DNA from: Neltuma alba
Taxonomy: Eukaryota > Streptophyta > Magnoliopsida > Fabales > Fabaceae
Assembly (NCBI RefSeq): GCF_004799145.2
Contig: NW_021632373.1
Span: forward strand, 115,416 to 179,415
DNA length: 64,000 nucleotides
Direction: 5' to 3'
Shown: piece by piece, positions 1-11,727 of the stretch
Layout: every line of letters begins with the position of its first letter
Position numbering within the stretch: position 1 is the stretch's first letter
Translations under genes and position numbers: made by a program
Notes under the pieces: model-generated
What the model was told of the DNA's origin: nothing
Databases searched by the model: none
Seen by the model: only the letters and a program-made list of their open reading frames with translations

Positions 1-1782
1 GAGGAGATGAACCGTTGTTGGTGAGAGAAAGACGAATAAAATGAGAGCTCGTGTGAGCTTCCCTTTGTCATCAAAGATGGCAGAAAATTGGGACACTATG
101 TTGAAATATGTGATGCTCAGTTATCTGTGTCCCTGCAGATTCTCTCCATTTAGCATCTATAACATGACGAAATCAAATCAATGAAGGATGCTTTGTCAAG
201 AACATTACTTGAGAATAGGGGTTGATAAATATTCTGAAGTTCAAAATTTTGGTACTAATAGTTGAATATAGATTTTTTAGTTTATTGTTTATTAGGTTTA
301 GTTAAACTATGGATTGCTCAGATTGTTGACTATTAAGTTCAGTTGAATAAGGATCGACAACTTTAGTTTTTTTTCATGAAAGAAAACTTTTGTTATCTTA
401 GTGTTCAATTTGAGTTTTAGCATTGAATTTATTGAATTTTAGTTGGATTTTATTTTAAAGAAAAATTTTGTTTTAGCTTTGAATTGGTTTTGCATTCTTT
501 TGGTCTGTTTTGCTAGCTGGACTTAGTCTGTTTGGTTTGGTATTGCAAGGAGATTATATATAAATTGAAAAAATTTATATATAAAAAAATTGAACATTTC
601 ATGGCAGTTTTCACTATGGTTAATATATAACTGCCGTGAAAGTGAGCCCCATAAACCGCTTATTGAATACTTTCCACAGCGATTATTTTCTAGTAACTAC
701 AATGAAATCAGTAATCACTGTGAAAGACTATTCTTTTTACATTGACAATATTCATTGTGTCTATAAAACCATTGTGAAAAGTTCTTTTTAATTGCAGTAA
801 AAGATATTTTTTGTAATAGTAGCAGAAAATTTTGTCATTACTCCGGGATTTTTCTCATAAATTTGTTAAAGTTGTGTCGTTATCTTCTTTCCTTAGGATT
901 TTTAGCAATTCTATTTGTACTTTATCTTTTTGTGCTATACTGCTATGTAAAACCTTTGACTTCTTAATATCATTTTGCCTTAATCCCCAAAAAAAAAAAA
1001 AAGAAGTGATGCTCACACTTAGAGAGTACCAAATTAATGTGCGGATTACATGGCGAAATATGCTCAACATGTTGGATACATCACATCTTCTTAATTACTT
1101 ATGCATGTCTACTTGCACACGCATATAGTTTTGCCGATCTTATATATAAGATACAAGTAATGAAATTATCTATATATAAGATCACAGGGAGCATATTTTA
1201 ACAGTGGGAGGAAAAGTTGCAAGGAAAGCAAACATGGGAGAAATTAAAACATGGAAATTAGAGTTTTTTCTTATTTAAATGAGAGAAAAAAATTTTTAGT
1301 AGAAAACTGAGTAGCGTGACCCACTACATTCCCTCCAACAATTTTCTCTCCAAATATGAAGAGATTTTGAAAATAAGAAAATTCTCCTTCCTAAAATCCG
1401 AACTCATGCAATTACACTACTCATAGAAGGGAATCAGTTCCAAGTTATATTTGAATGGTCATGATTTGATTTTTTTATTTGTTCAAATAATTATTTTAAT
1501 ATGGATGAAATTTAAAATAAAAATAATCTCTTAACTATCATTTTTTTTAAAAAAATAATTTTTTCTATTTAAAATAATTAATTAAGAATTTTAAATTTGG
1601 ACTATTCAAACCAGATATAAACAGTTCATATTTGATGAGTTAAAAATGCTCATCAAAATAATAAACACCGAAATTGATTCCCTCGTAGAGAGGGAAACGT
1701 GGGAGAAATTAGACCGGGGGAGAATTAGTCCTTTCAAAGTAATACTAATATAATCATGCATAATAAAAAACCATGTTATCAT
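1..1782. other. AT-rich intergenic DNA, no gene recognised
   Basis: No convincing coding region: the open frames are short, AT-rich and match no family I recognise. At about 600-830 variants of a GTGAAAG motif (CCGTGAAAG, CACTGTGAAAG, CATTGTGAAAAG) recur in both orientations, followed by TTTTTTGTAATAGTAG. That arrangement resembles the subterminal repeats and terminus of a CACTA transposon, but the terminus is not canonical, so no element is called. Confidence 0.4.
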
Positions 1783-2140
1783 CACTAAGGACCCCAGCTT
1801 CACGATGACGACAATCAAAGGAGTAAAAAGATCGTGCTTGGCTATCAGTGAAAAAAAATAAAGTTTCACTTTTAGCAATAATTATCTAGGGGCACCGTTA
1901 AAAGTAAGATTTTTAACAGTAGCCGTTGCCGTTCAAAGTCTCTTTTAGTTGCGACTTTCAATGTCACTGGTCGAAGTATCACTTTTGGTAATAACTTTCA
2001 AAAATTACCGCTAAAAATCTAATTAAAAGTTTGATTTCGTCGAGCTTTATTTCGATGGCAATTGAAAGTCACCACTGTAAGATTGAGTATGGTTTGCAAC
2101 ATGACTGTCTATAGAGTTGCTGCTAAAAGATCATTGAAAG
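1783..2140 (+). repeat. Intergenic repeat, copy 1 (uninterrupted)
   Basis: About 358 bp that recur at 2627-3980 with high similarity (shared blocks such as GTGCTTGGCTATCAGTG and AGATTGAGTATGGTTTGCAA). It is rich in CCGCTAAAA/GCCGTT-type motifs like those of CACTA subterminal regions. The base right after it (2142) begins CACTACACAAAATTT, which looks like a CACTA start. Because this copy is continuous, it defines the empty site for the insertion that splits copy 2. Confidence 0.6.
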
Positions 2141-2626
2141 GCACTACACAAAATTTGACTTTTTATCATTGTTATAAAAGTTAAAAAGTTGCCGCTAAAG
2201 GTTTTTAGCGGTGACAAGTAACAATTATTGCTGATACTAATGGGCGGCGATATTAAAGGGTGCCTTCAGCTAATTAATATTATATCTTATATTTTAATAT
2301 ATATTGATAAAATATTTATAATATTCTTCTTAAATAAATTAAAGTATTTATATAGTGAATGAAATATAACACATTCAATAAATTTTTTAATTTATATTCA
2401 GTTTATAATATTATTAAATATATTAATTAAAAATAAAAAAAATCATTTACAGATTACGCATGTATTTTTTCATTGCTTGACAAATTTATTTTTCATCTAA
2501 ATTAATTGTATAATTTTTTTAAAAATTTGTTGGTAAATTTTTACGTATATTTTCAGCTTTTATTGTTTTTATATATTAACTATTAATTTATTAGAAATTA
2601 TAGAATAAATGTATGATTTATATTAC

Positions 2627-3980
2627 CACTAAAGACCTCAGCTTCGTGATAATGACAAAAAAGGAGTAAGAAGATCGTGCTTGGCTATCAGTGAAAAAGA
2701 ATAAAATTTCACTTTTAGCAACAATTATCTCGGGTCATTATTAGAAGTTAGACTTTTAATAGTAGAGTTACCGTTGAAATAGAGCCGTCAAAACAGATGG
2801 GCTCAGCCTGTTTAAGTTGTTTTAAGTGAAGAACCGAGTTTGTATTTTAAGAGGTTTAAAAAAAAATTGGGCTTAAAAGAGTTGGCCTTTTAGGACTTAG
2901 AAATAAAGGAATCAGTCCTTTTAAACCCGCCTTTTTTTTATTATCGAGATATTTATACAATTATGGATTAATTTTTTTTAGATAAGTCTAAATTAGAAAA
3001 TTATTCAGAAGAACCAATACTTAATCCATATAACTGAAAACAATTAGATATCTTGGACTGATGAAGGACAATTAAAATTAATTTCCAATTTTTTTAAAGA
3101 TAGCAGTTAATATTCTTAGCATTTCAATCACTACAGCAGCTAGTGAATCTTTTTTTACCGTCAATTCAAATGTCTTAACAAAACATGAAAATTCTCTTAT
3201 TGTAACAAATGTTTAGGCTCTTATTTGTACTTATAATTACTATTACATAGTTTTACTTTAGATAAAGGTGATGAAAACAAAAACCTTGATATTTTTATCA
3301 CTAAAGAAAAGCCCACCACTGGTGAAAAATAATCAAATATTGTTGATCTTGACGATGGTGATGTAGATGAACATAATAATCTTGTTGATGTTGTTAATCT
3401 TTGATTGCTTAGTTTTTATCTTTCTGCTTTTCTTATTTTATGTGGTTTTTTTTTAAGTTTGGATAATAGTTTATTAGTGTTTGATGTTTCTCTCTCCACA
3501 TCATTAATTTATTTTACTAATGTTATAATCTGAATAAAAAATTTTAGAAGTTTTTATTGTTTTATTTCAAAATAATTGAAAAGAATTTAAATTTTTAAAA
3601 ATAACATAAAAGAGCCAATTCTTTTAGGCCATGAGTCCATACATCTGAGAGCTGGGTTTTAATAATATAATAGTTTTAAAGTATGTAGGCTTTAAAAGGT
3701 CAATATTCTCTTAAGCCTTGGCTCTTCAAGGGCTAGCTCTTTAGCCTGGCCCTTATTGACAGCACTATGTTGAAAGTCTCTTTTAGTTGTGACTTTTTTA
3801 ATGTCACTAATCGAAATATCACTTTTGACAATAACTTTTAAGAATTACCGGTAAAAATCTAATTAAAAGTTTGATTTCGTCAAGCTTTCGGTGGCAATTG
3901 AGAGTCACCACTGTAAGATTGAGTATGGTTTGCAACATGACTGACTATCAATGGAGTTGCCGCTAAAAGATCATTGAAAG
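2627..3980 (+). repeat. Intergenic repeat, copy 2, split by a hAT element
   Basis: The second copy of the 1783-2140 repeat is present as two halves, 2627-2779 and 3768-3980, which together match copy 1 from end to end. The intervening 988 bp is foreign and is annotated separately as a hAT remnant. Confidence 0.65.
2780..3767 (+). mobile_element. Decayed hAT DNA transposon with 8-bp target duplication
   Basis: The element begins TAGAGCCGTCAAAAC and ends, read on the opposite strand, TAGTGCTGTCAATAA; these are imperfect inverted termini of the hAT type. Flanking 8-bp duplications are CGTTGAAA (2772-2779) and TGTTGAAA (3768-3775), 7 of 8 identical. Inside, translation at about 3105-3230 reads AVNILSISITTAASESFF followed closely by ALICT, the C-terminal dimerisation block of hAT transposases (family pattern: A-x-ILxIPxTTxASESxFS...). 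Just upstream, about 2990-3060 resembles the block before it (EL-xxY-xEP). An acidic tail ends near 3402. Internal stops and lack of the N-terminal part show it is non-autonomous. Edges were fixed by comparison with the unbroken repeat copy. Confidence 0.8.
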
Positions 3981-4373
3981 TTTTCTCTTTTGGCTCATTG
4001 ATAACTTTAACTATGTATAATCTAAATTTAAATTTACATGAATTTTAATTTTCACTTCATTTCTTTCCCAACAGGCCCTTGAACCAAGGCACACTTTAAC
4101 AAGATATAACCAAAAGGAGAGAGAAACCAACTATGATTTATTGGTTTACAACATATTGATTCTTGATTTTTTTTGCCCCCCGTATTCAAATTCTGCCTTG
4201 TACCTTTCTTTGCATGAAGGAAGGAAAGAAAGAAAGGAGCAGAAAAGAAACATAATAAGGATAACAGAGAGGAGGAGAGAAATAAAACAGACCTAAGAAT
4301 ATTCATTCACACGATTTCAAGCTTCTGACATGGCTTCTACACGCACACACAAACACACACATGTTTCTGTAAC
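3981..4373. other. Downstream flank of ERF-a
   Basis: Non-coding. The stretch at about 4312-4345 resembles the last coding bases of ERF-b (10978-11003), so homology between the two genes runs past the ERF-a stop codon. It presumably includes the ERF-a 3' UTR. Confidence 0.45.
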
Positions 4374-4943
4374 TTACTCCGTAGACCAGCCTGCTGGCTT
4401 TCCTTCCAGAAGGCGGCGCCGCTTCTGTCCGGCAACTACTCTTGCCGGCTCCGGCAGTGGTTCTGACCCAATAAGGTGTGGAAAATTGAGCTTAGCTTTC
4501 CTACCCTTCATCTTGAAAGCAGCTCTATCATAAGCCAAAGCTGCATCCTCCTCCCTCTCATAAGTTCCCAGCCATGTCCTCGCACCATTCCTGTTCGGGT
4601 CCCGAATCTCCGCCGCAAACTTCCCCCATGGCCGCCGCCTTACGCCTCGGTAATTCCTCCATCTAGGTGGCGCGTTCTTTTCACCCGCCACAGATCCTGG
4701 GTTACTACCACCAGCCATATCATAACCAGCTGGCCGATTCATAACTTTGTCATCATTAATCCCGCCGGAAAACACCGTATCACTGGAGTTACTAACACCC
4801 TGCAGCGCGGGCAAAGCAGCGTCATAGCTCAGATTCCGAGTAGGGTTGTCCGTGAAGAAGCCATCCAAGAGAGCCATGAAGGAAGGGTCATCTTCAATAA
4901 GGCATTGTTGAACTGATTCTACAGGGGAAAAATTAGGGTTCAT
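4374..4943 (-). CDS. ERF-a: group IX AP2/ERF transcription factor
   Basis: Single-exon gene, 189 aa. The AP2/ERF DNA-binding domain spans residues 98-155 (YRGVRRRPWGKFAAEIRD, then WLGTYE..EDAALAYDRAAF and LNFPHLIGS). The Ala and Asp of AAEIRD are the residues that mark the ERF (GCC-box binding) subfamily rather than DREB. The RNGAR/LNFPHLIGS surroundings place it in ERF group IX, the group of ERF1/ERF2, the ORCAs and the nicotine-locus ERFs (established family knowledge). Activity is inferred: nuclear, GCC-box-binding activator. The N-terminus (M-x-PN...SVQQ...DDPSF) matches ERF-b, which supports the ATG at 4943. A basic QKRRR follows the domain. Relative to ERF-b the C-terminus is short and ends in unrelated residues, although the DNA beyond the stop remains similar to the ERF-b 3' coding end, so a frame change probably shortened it. 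Same strand as ERF-b, 6 kb away. Confidence 0.9.
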   Translation of the reverse strand: MNPNFSPVESVQQCLIEDDPSFMALLDGFFTDNPTRNLSYDAALPALQGVSNSSDTVFSGGINDDKVMNRPAGYDMAGGSNPGSVAGEKNAPPRWRNYRGVRRRPWGKFAAEIRDPNRNGARTWLGTYEREEDAALAYDRAAFKMKGRKAKLNFPHLIGSEPLPEPARVVAGQKRRRLLEGKPAGWSTE

Positions 4944-5011
4944 TTTGGGAAGCTATAATAATTAAAATTTGGTGTCAGCATACAGAAGCACAAGACCAGT
5001 GAACAAGGATC

Positions 5012-5138
5012 ATGTATATAAATGTACAATGACTTTAGTTTAAAGCAATTGATGATATTATTTTATTCTTGAGTTTTATTTGTTGTTTCTGTGAAACTTC
5101 AATTGTTAATTAATTTGGAGTGGTTGTCATCGAGCGTG
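5012..5138 (-). promoter_or_regulatory. ERF-a promoter with blocks shared with ERF-b
   Basis: On the minus strand a TATA box (TTTATATACAT, 5012-5022) lies about 70 bp upstream of the ATG. Further upstream, three blocks are nearly identical to the ERF-b promoter: about 5049-5077 (TTGATGATAT...TTCTTGAGTTTT), 5079-5102 (TTTGTTGTTTC.. then TGAAACTTCAA) and 5119-5138 (GAGTGGTTGTCATCGAGCGTG-like). Retention after duplication suggests shared cis-elements, which is an inference. Confidence 0.55.
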
Positions 5139-8100
5139 ATTGGTTAATTTATTCAAACAAATGTTATTTATTTGCCAGCATAAAGGCTTAGTTATTATAT
5201 TCCATGATGGCTACTTTATGTAAAATATTAAAAATTATTTATCAATTAAACTTCTCACTGATCTATCAGTTATTGCTTTGTTGTGAGCAGTATGACAGAA
5301 GCAACCCCAGTCAAAAATTTAAAAGGTCATTATTCTCTCATCCAAAAAAAAAATCATTATTCAAAGACTTATGCCACGTTTGACAAATAAAATGACAAGT
5401 CAGGTCAAAAAAATAAAAAGCACTCGTTCTAATGCATTATTTGAAATTGTAGTCTTTTTATATTATAGTAGAAATTTTGATGTTGTTAAGTAAATGAATC
5501 ATAATGTTATGGGTGTGACTTATTTCTTGGAGAAGTCAGGAATAATGACATTTCAAATATTTTTTCTTATTGCCTGGGTCCTTTTTTTAACCCATGTGTC
5601 GGTCTATCATAAAAAAAGACCTAAATCCTTTTAAATTTAGCCACGTGTAGGAGACCAACTGAAAAAGATAATGACATGAGAATGTTTAGCATATATAAAA
5701 TATATATCTGCAAAAAAAAAAAACTCGAACACCCAGGTACAAAATTTAAAAATTAAATGGTGATTATCACATTGTGGTCAAAAAATGATGATTAACATTT
5801 AATAATAGATCATGACGCTTCACACGCTGAAAAGGGCAATATTTGAATTTTTTTTAATCGGAATAATTGTAAACAAATGTTCTAGATCTTCATCTTGTAA
5901 GCTCTGGCCCCCTCTGCTCTGGTGCTCCAATTGTTTAAGAAAATGAGAAGTTTCTTCTACTTTTTTCTCCTTTTGTTATTATTACGGTTATTAAAGGCAT
6001 ATTTTCCCCAAATTTCCTTAAACTCGGTTTTTTTTTAACATAAACATAAACCGCTGATAGTGAAATCATCAAACTGTCCCTCTAAAGTTACCAACATAGT
6101 CATTAACGAGGTTAGATCTAGTCACAACATGATAAATTAAAGTTCAAATCTCTATTGGAAAAAGTGTTCATATTTACTATCTACCAATGTCTCAAATAGA
6201 ATTACTTTCAATAGAAGAATATTTATGAGTAACTTTTTTTTAAAAAAAAAAAGTTACCAACATTGTGCTAGTTTTGGTGGAAGGAGTTTTGATTGTCTAA
6301 GTATGAACTCTTGAATTCTAATTAGTGTAAATACAAAAAATACTTTTAAGAAAATTGCTTCTAATTAAGCTCAATAATAATCGAATCTAACTCAGCCAAA
6401 TAGTTATGTAAAAGAAAATGGTCGCTAAAGTTAAGGGTGTATGGGTTAGTGTAAATAATACTTTTGACACTCGGGATACAACATTACTCAATGTGTATTT
6501 TGAGGTGAATAATGTTACTTGAAAAATATTTTAGATGCAAAATATCCTTTTACCCTTTTCTTATTGGAGCTTATGTAGTACTAAGCTATAATGTAAAACA
6601 AAATTTATTCAAACCAGTAAAAAGATAGGCAATTTATTCAAATTTCGAAGAGTTTGAACTTGATTGATATTTTAAAAATATTTTTGATAATGCTGAAAAA
6701 AAAAGATACGCAACCCTTTAATTTTCTTTTCAATTTAGTTAGAATAATATATTATAAAAATATAAATAATTGTATTGATTACAACTCATAAGTAAGAAAG
6801 CTTATTTTAAAATGAGACACACTGTAATTATATTCTCTTCTCTTTTTTCAGGGGAGAGAAAAAGAACACTCATATTTTCAGTCATTTTCTAAAATTAGCA
6901 TTCCTTTAAGTTTATTAAATTAGTGTAGTCTTATCTCTCTCTACATAATTAAAAATACTAAAAAAACAAGTAATTATTAATACTTCTAGAAATGTACGAA
7001 GTCTCTTATATATATAAAAAAAAAGACCCAAAAAATTTCTGAAAAGTCTCTTGAGAAAGCTAATTCCCAAAGCCACATTGGTAATTCAGTGGCACCGTAC
7101 CAACATAGGACCCCATATAAAAAACCATTGAAGAAATCAAACTTGACTTCAAAGTTCAATAAAGCATTGCTTTTTAGACCAATGTGAACTTAAATAAAAG
7201 CTCTTACAAACCGTGCAGAAGAGTTCTGACCGAATCTGCTTTATTTTATGTTATGCATTTAAGTTTAAGATTTTTGAGCGAATATTTAAGTTTAAGATTT
7301 GATTTAATAGTACAAGCAAAGGGGTCTTGTGAAGTTAATGAAGATAAAATTTTGTGCATCAGTGATCAACTTAGATCAATATAATGTACGAGTTTATCCA
7401 ATGAATAAGTCACTTTTGAATTATCCGAAAATGAGGAAGTTCTTCATCAATTTCATGCTTCACATGAAAAAACAAAGGTAGCAAACAAATAAAGGATAAT
7501 CAATTTTCCTACCAAAATTTTAAATTAATGTTATCTTCCAGAATAATGAGCTATTTGTTGATTATTCTTTTGCTGTTGATGATTATCATCAAAATACAAT
7601 ATCATTACATATCTTCTTATATTTTACAGATATCTGATCACATAATAACTCAGTAACATATGTTTTGTAAATAATTTTTATAATGACTAAACAACTTTTA
7701 AAAAAAACTACATCATGTTCTTAATACAAGACCCAGTTGATTAATTTGAAGGGATTAAAAAATTAGTTAATTATAATATATGTTACATGATCTTTCTAAA
7801 ATACTTATATGTAACATTAAATTATATATCAATTTATAAGTAATGTAAATTAGTTTTAAAGAAATGATAAATATAAAACTTTAAAGTAATTTAGTAACTT
7901 TTTAAATCTTCCCAAATTAGTTAATTGTATCTTGTATTAAATATTGGAGGCAGTATATCATATTTTCCATGCATACATGCATCAAACGTCTTTTTTTTTT
8001 TTTAATCTTACATTAAATGTTTTGTTGACCGCAGTCCACAACTACTATTCTAACGAAATGTTGACGACATTGATCTTAAAGTACATAAAATGTAAAACAT

Positions 8101-8164
8101 AAGATTTATTGAGACCTTTGACGAAACTCCAAAGCATCTATCGATGGCTCATCTATATATATTA
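5139..8164. other. AT-rich intergenic DNA, no gene recognised
   Basis: No supported gene. The open frames (for example 7184-7384) are short, compositionally biased and unlike any family I know. Poly(A)/poly(T) runs and degenerate repeats only. Confidence 0.5.
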
Positions 8165-8440
8165 TACTCTTTTGGTTCTTAATATAAGACTTAATTATTA
8201 AGTTAATTTTAGTCATAAATATAATACATATTTCTCATATTTATCATTTTTTTTCTAAATTATCCTTAGAAATAATCCCTCAGCTATAATCAAGTAAGTG
8301 AGGGAAGGATGATATTAAGAAAGATGATTATAGTATTTTAGGAAAAACACGTCATGTTTTTTATAATTAGCCAACTTACCTAACTTTCTTAGTCTAATCA
8401 AATTAATTAAATAGACCTTGTCTTAAGAACAGGAGGAGTA
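8165..8440 (-). mobile_element. Stowaway-like MITE, family B copy 1
   Basis: About 276 bp with degenerate inverted termini (TACTCTTTTGGTTCTTAAT / rev. comp. of AAGAACAGGAGGAGTA), within TA dinucleotides. The internal sequence (TATAATCAAGTAAGTGAGGGAAGGATGATATTAAGAAAG-type, abbreviated here) is shared with copies at 12857, 22290, 40230 and 41326. It lies in the opposite orientation to the 22290 copy. No coding capacity. Confidence 0.7.
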
Positions 8441-8526
8441 TTATGTAATTATATATTGAAAGTAAGTTGAACAATGACCATACCTGCATAAATTTTCCAT
8501 GTCTCGCGGGGGACATTCATATACAC

Positions 8527-8551
8527 ATATATATATATATATATATATATT
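8527..8551. repeat. (AT)n microsatellite
   Basis: Uninterrupted AT dinucleotide run of about 25 bp. Confidence 0.9.
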
Positions 8552-10975
8552 ATAATTAAATAGACTATGATTGACTGCTTTTCAGTCTGAATGCAAATTA
8601 AAATATGTAATTTGAAAATTAAACTGTTTTACCATATTGTATTTTTCAACTAAGACCCACCTTGTAATTGACTAGATTAAAGTGTTTGAAAGCTCAAGGT
8701 GCACTAATAAGTAGTAATTAGTGCTGGTAATGAGAGTTGAATCTTCAACAACGAACACATACAAATACAAAAAATTAGAGAAATACTTTATTCAATTCTA
8801 AACACGAGTTAGAAAATCAAATATTAAAAAAATTAGTTAAGTTATGCCTGTTATAAATTTGTGTTGATACCTTTAAAAGACTATAGTCAATCATTATTTT
8901 CAAAAGTAAACCTTTAATATATATTATCGAAATGGATAGTTTAAAACAAATTTATATTATAAATTTCAGAGACAAAAAAGATTGAAGTATTATATTTAAA
9001 ATAAAAATAAAACTCTTCAATTAAGTTTTATATTTTGGAGAATCTCAAAAAAATTATCTTTGAAATTCAAAATTTTAAACCAGTCTTGTTTACTATACTT
9101 TAATAACAATTGACATTATTTGAAAATAAAATGACAATACATTTTTATAATCATTCCTAATTTGAGAATTTAAAAATTTAGAAATATTTTGGAATTTTCC
9201 CTTCATATTTAGATCTGAAGTGAGTAGTAATTAAGTAGATATTCAACGAGTTTTTTCGAAAAGAATAAAACGTTGTTTAAGTCTTATAACCACACGCTTC
9301 TAGCTAAATATGCTTATTTGGTCCTGAAATAAAAAAATACACACGCACACACACACACATATTCAAAGGGGCTTTGTGACGGGTAAGTAAATAATTAGAC
9401 ACGCTTCCACATGTATAGATGTGTTGGGCATCATGTGACAAATAAAATGCACGAATCATACCTTGTGAATTTACGTTTGATGTTTTATTAGGTACACTTG
9501 CATGCATATATTTAATTTGCATTGGAAAATGAAACACACTACTATGTTTTCACAACAAAATACACTACTCATGATTTATGAATATCCTGAAAAATATATT
9601 GCAAATAACACTATTCACGAGGCATAAGTAGGTATAATTCCTGCTTATGAAACGAGATTAAATCATGTTTAATTTCAGTATAATTATTATTTATTTTTGA
9701 AAGAATATCCATGAATTTAATATGGTTTTACTAGCTATTTTGAAATGATTTGAAATATATGCTCTGAATGCTTTAATTTTGATTTGATTCTATCTAGCTG
9801 TTTGATCAAAACTTTGTCCCCCACATTAAGATCGTGCTTTTTTAATTATAATTTCTTTGCTTTTGTTTTTAATTGCTTTTATTGAAGAACTATATTGAAG
9901 TATTTTCCAGCTTCACGTGTATGTTTGATTACTGTTTTCTAATGCTAACATCTGAAAAAGCTGTTTGGTTATTTAATATCAAACATATGATATAATAATT
10001 AATCCATTTATTCCCAAAAGATTTGGGAATCATGTTCATGTGCTCGCATGTTGGCGGCCCTTCAATCAACGATCGATCAACCAAATTCAAATATGTTATG
10101 CTCAATATTATTTAAGCAATTTTTTTATTTTAATTTTTCCGTACACATTATGTAATAAAAATATAAGCCACATCAAATATACATTTAATTATTACGGCGT
10201 GGGTCAACCTTGACATCACCCGTAGGGTATCTATCATGCAAAGTTCTGAACTCCATAAAATATCAACAGATAGTTAAAAATAATATAATAATAACAAATT
10301 TTACCCCCATTAAGTTATGGATAGGACGACATTATTATACTCTTTCAATAATTTAATCTTTAAATAAATTATTAACCAAAAAATTCATATCTCGTTTACT
10401 TTTGATTAAGAAATTAAAGTAAAAAATTTCCATATACTTATGGTCAAATCACCCAATGCAATTTAGAATGTTATAAATGGTATGTATATTTAGTTTAATT
10501 TTGGTTCTTTCCTTCAAATTAAAAATTCATGATACTATCACATAGATGAATAGTGGTATTTTGGATGAAAGATTTTTTCAAAATGATGTTAGCGTCAACC
10601 GTGTCTTTTTTTTTTTTCCAAAACCAAAAACATCATCGTCGATAGCAAAAACTAATCTCTCTCACTTAACAGACTGCCTCTAGTTTTAGATATTATTTAT
10701 TATGTGAACAATGGTAATTAGCTTGATGAGAGGAAATGATTATTAACAGATAGAATAATTTGATAATCAAAGATTTTCTTTGAGTAAAATCTTAGTAGTA
10801 ACGCACCCCAAATATTATTTTATGGCAATTTCAAAACTGCAGCTAGACTTTTGAAAACAAAGAAACAAAAATCATCATTAGACACCAACATACAGAATTA
10901 CATGAAGTTATTTTTTGGAAGAAAAAGTGTGTAGGAGAAGAGAAATAATAGATCATCATCAGTATTAATCCATTA
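8552..10975. other. AT-rich intergenic DNA between ERF-a and ERF-b
   Basis: No supported gene. The open frame at 9304-9537 is a chance frame across a (CA)n tract. Nothing recognised. Confidence 0.5.
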
Positions 10976-11668
10976 TTATTTCAAGCTTCTGCCTTGGCCT
11001 CTATTTGTTGCTAATTTATTCAACAGACTAGTCAGCCTCTTCTTCCTACTACTTGATCCTTGAGATCCACCGTTATCCTCAGATGCGCACACTGACGGCG
11101 ATGAAGATTCCGGCGAGTGGCACTGCCGTGTCGTCTCGCTGACTAATCTTTCCGGTAGCTCTGGCCGCGATTCCGACCCAATGAGGTGTGGAAAATTGAG
11201 CTTGGCTTTTCTACCCCTCATCTTAAAAGCAGCTCTATCATAAGCCAATGCTGCATCCTCTTCCGTCTCATATGTCCCTAACCACGTTCTTGCTCCGTTC
11301 CTCTTCGGATCCCGGATCTCAGCTGCAAACTTCCCCCACGGCCGACGCCTTACACCTCTGTAATTCCTCCATCTAGGCGGCGCGTTCCTTTCACGCGCCA
11401 CAGAATCTGCCTTACTACTAACATTATTATCAGCCCTGTCGCCACCTGCTGATGGTTTCATGGTGCCTTCATGCTCGCTGGAAAACACCGTGCCACTGGA
11501 GTTGCCCGGAGCCTGCTCAAGCGAAGCAGTAATGTCGCAGTTAGGGTTTGAAGCAGCAGAGCTTGACGCGAAGGAGACATTATTCGTCATGATAGAAGTG
11601 AAAGATGAAGGATCATGATGATCGTATTGCTGAACTGATCCGAAAGAAGAAATATTGTTAGGGATCAT
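10976..11668 (-). CDS. ERF-b: group IX AP2/ERF transcription factor
   Basis: Single-exon gene, 230 aa from the ATG at 11668. An in-frame ATG lies 54 bp further upstream (11722) but adds MFQYCSSLCFCSLTWRLK, which has no counterpart in ERF-a; the chosen start aligns MIPN...FGSVQQ with ERF-a MNPN...ESVQQ. The AP2/ERF domain spans residues 103-161 (YRGVRRRPWGKFAAEIRD, WLGTYETEEDAALAYDRAAF, LNFPHLIGS) and carries the ERF-type Ala/Asp pair. A Ser-rich linker and a basic tail (SSSRKKR, residues about 203-209; possible nuclear localisation) follow. Inferred role: nuclear GCC-box-binding activator. It is a close tandem paralogue of ERF-a, with homologous promoter and 3' end. Group IX members are often jasmonate/ethylene-responsive; that is family knowledge, not seen here. 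Confidence 0.9.
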   Translation of the reverse strand: MIPNNISSFGSVQQYDHHDPSSFTSIMTNNVSFASSSAASNPNCDITASLEQAPGNSSGTVFSSEHEGTMKPSAGGDRADNNVSSKADSVARERNAPPRWRNYRGVRRRPWGKFAAEIRDPKRNGARTWLGTYETEEDAALAYDRAAFKMRGRKAKLNFPHLIGSESRPELPERLVSETTRQCHSPESSSPSVCASEDNGGSQGSSSRKKRLTSLLNKLATNRGQGRSLK

Positions 11669-11727
11669 TTTTAGACGCCAAGTGAGAGAACAGAAGCACA
11701 GAGACGAGCAATACTGAAACACGACTT

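Noticed and set aside
6095..6200. Another GTTCAAATCTC box B-like word
   Set aside because: Isolated; chance match in AT-rich DNA.
11669..11722. Longer ERF-b start adding 18 residues
   Set aside because: The extra residues have no counterpart in ERF-a, and they approach the TATA box; the inner ATG aligns with the ERF-a start.
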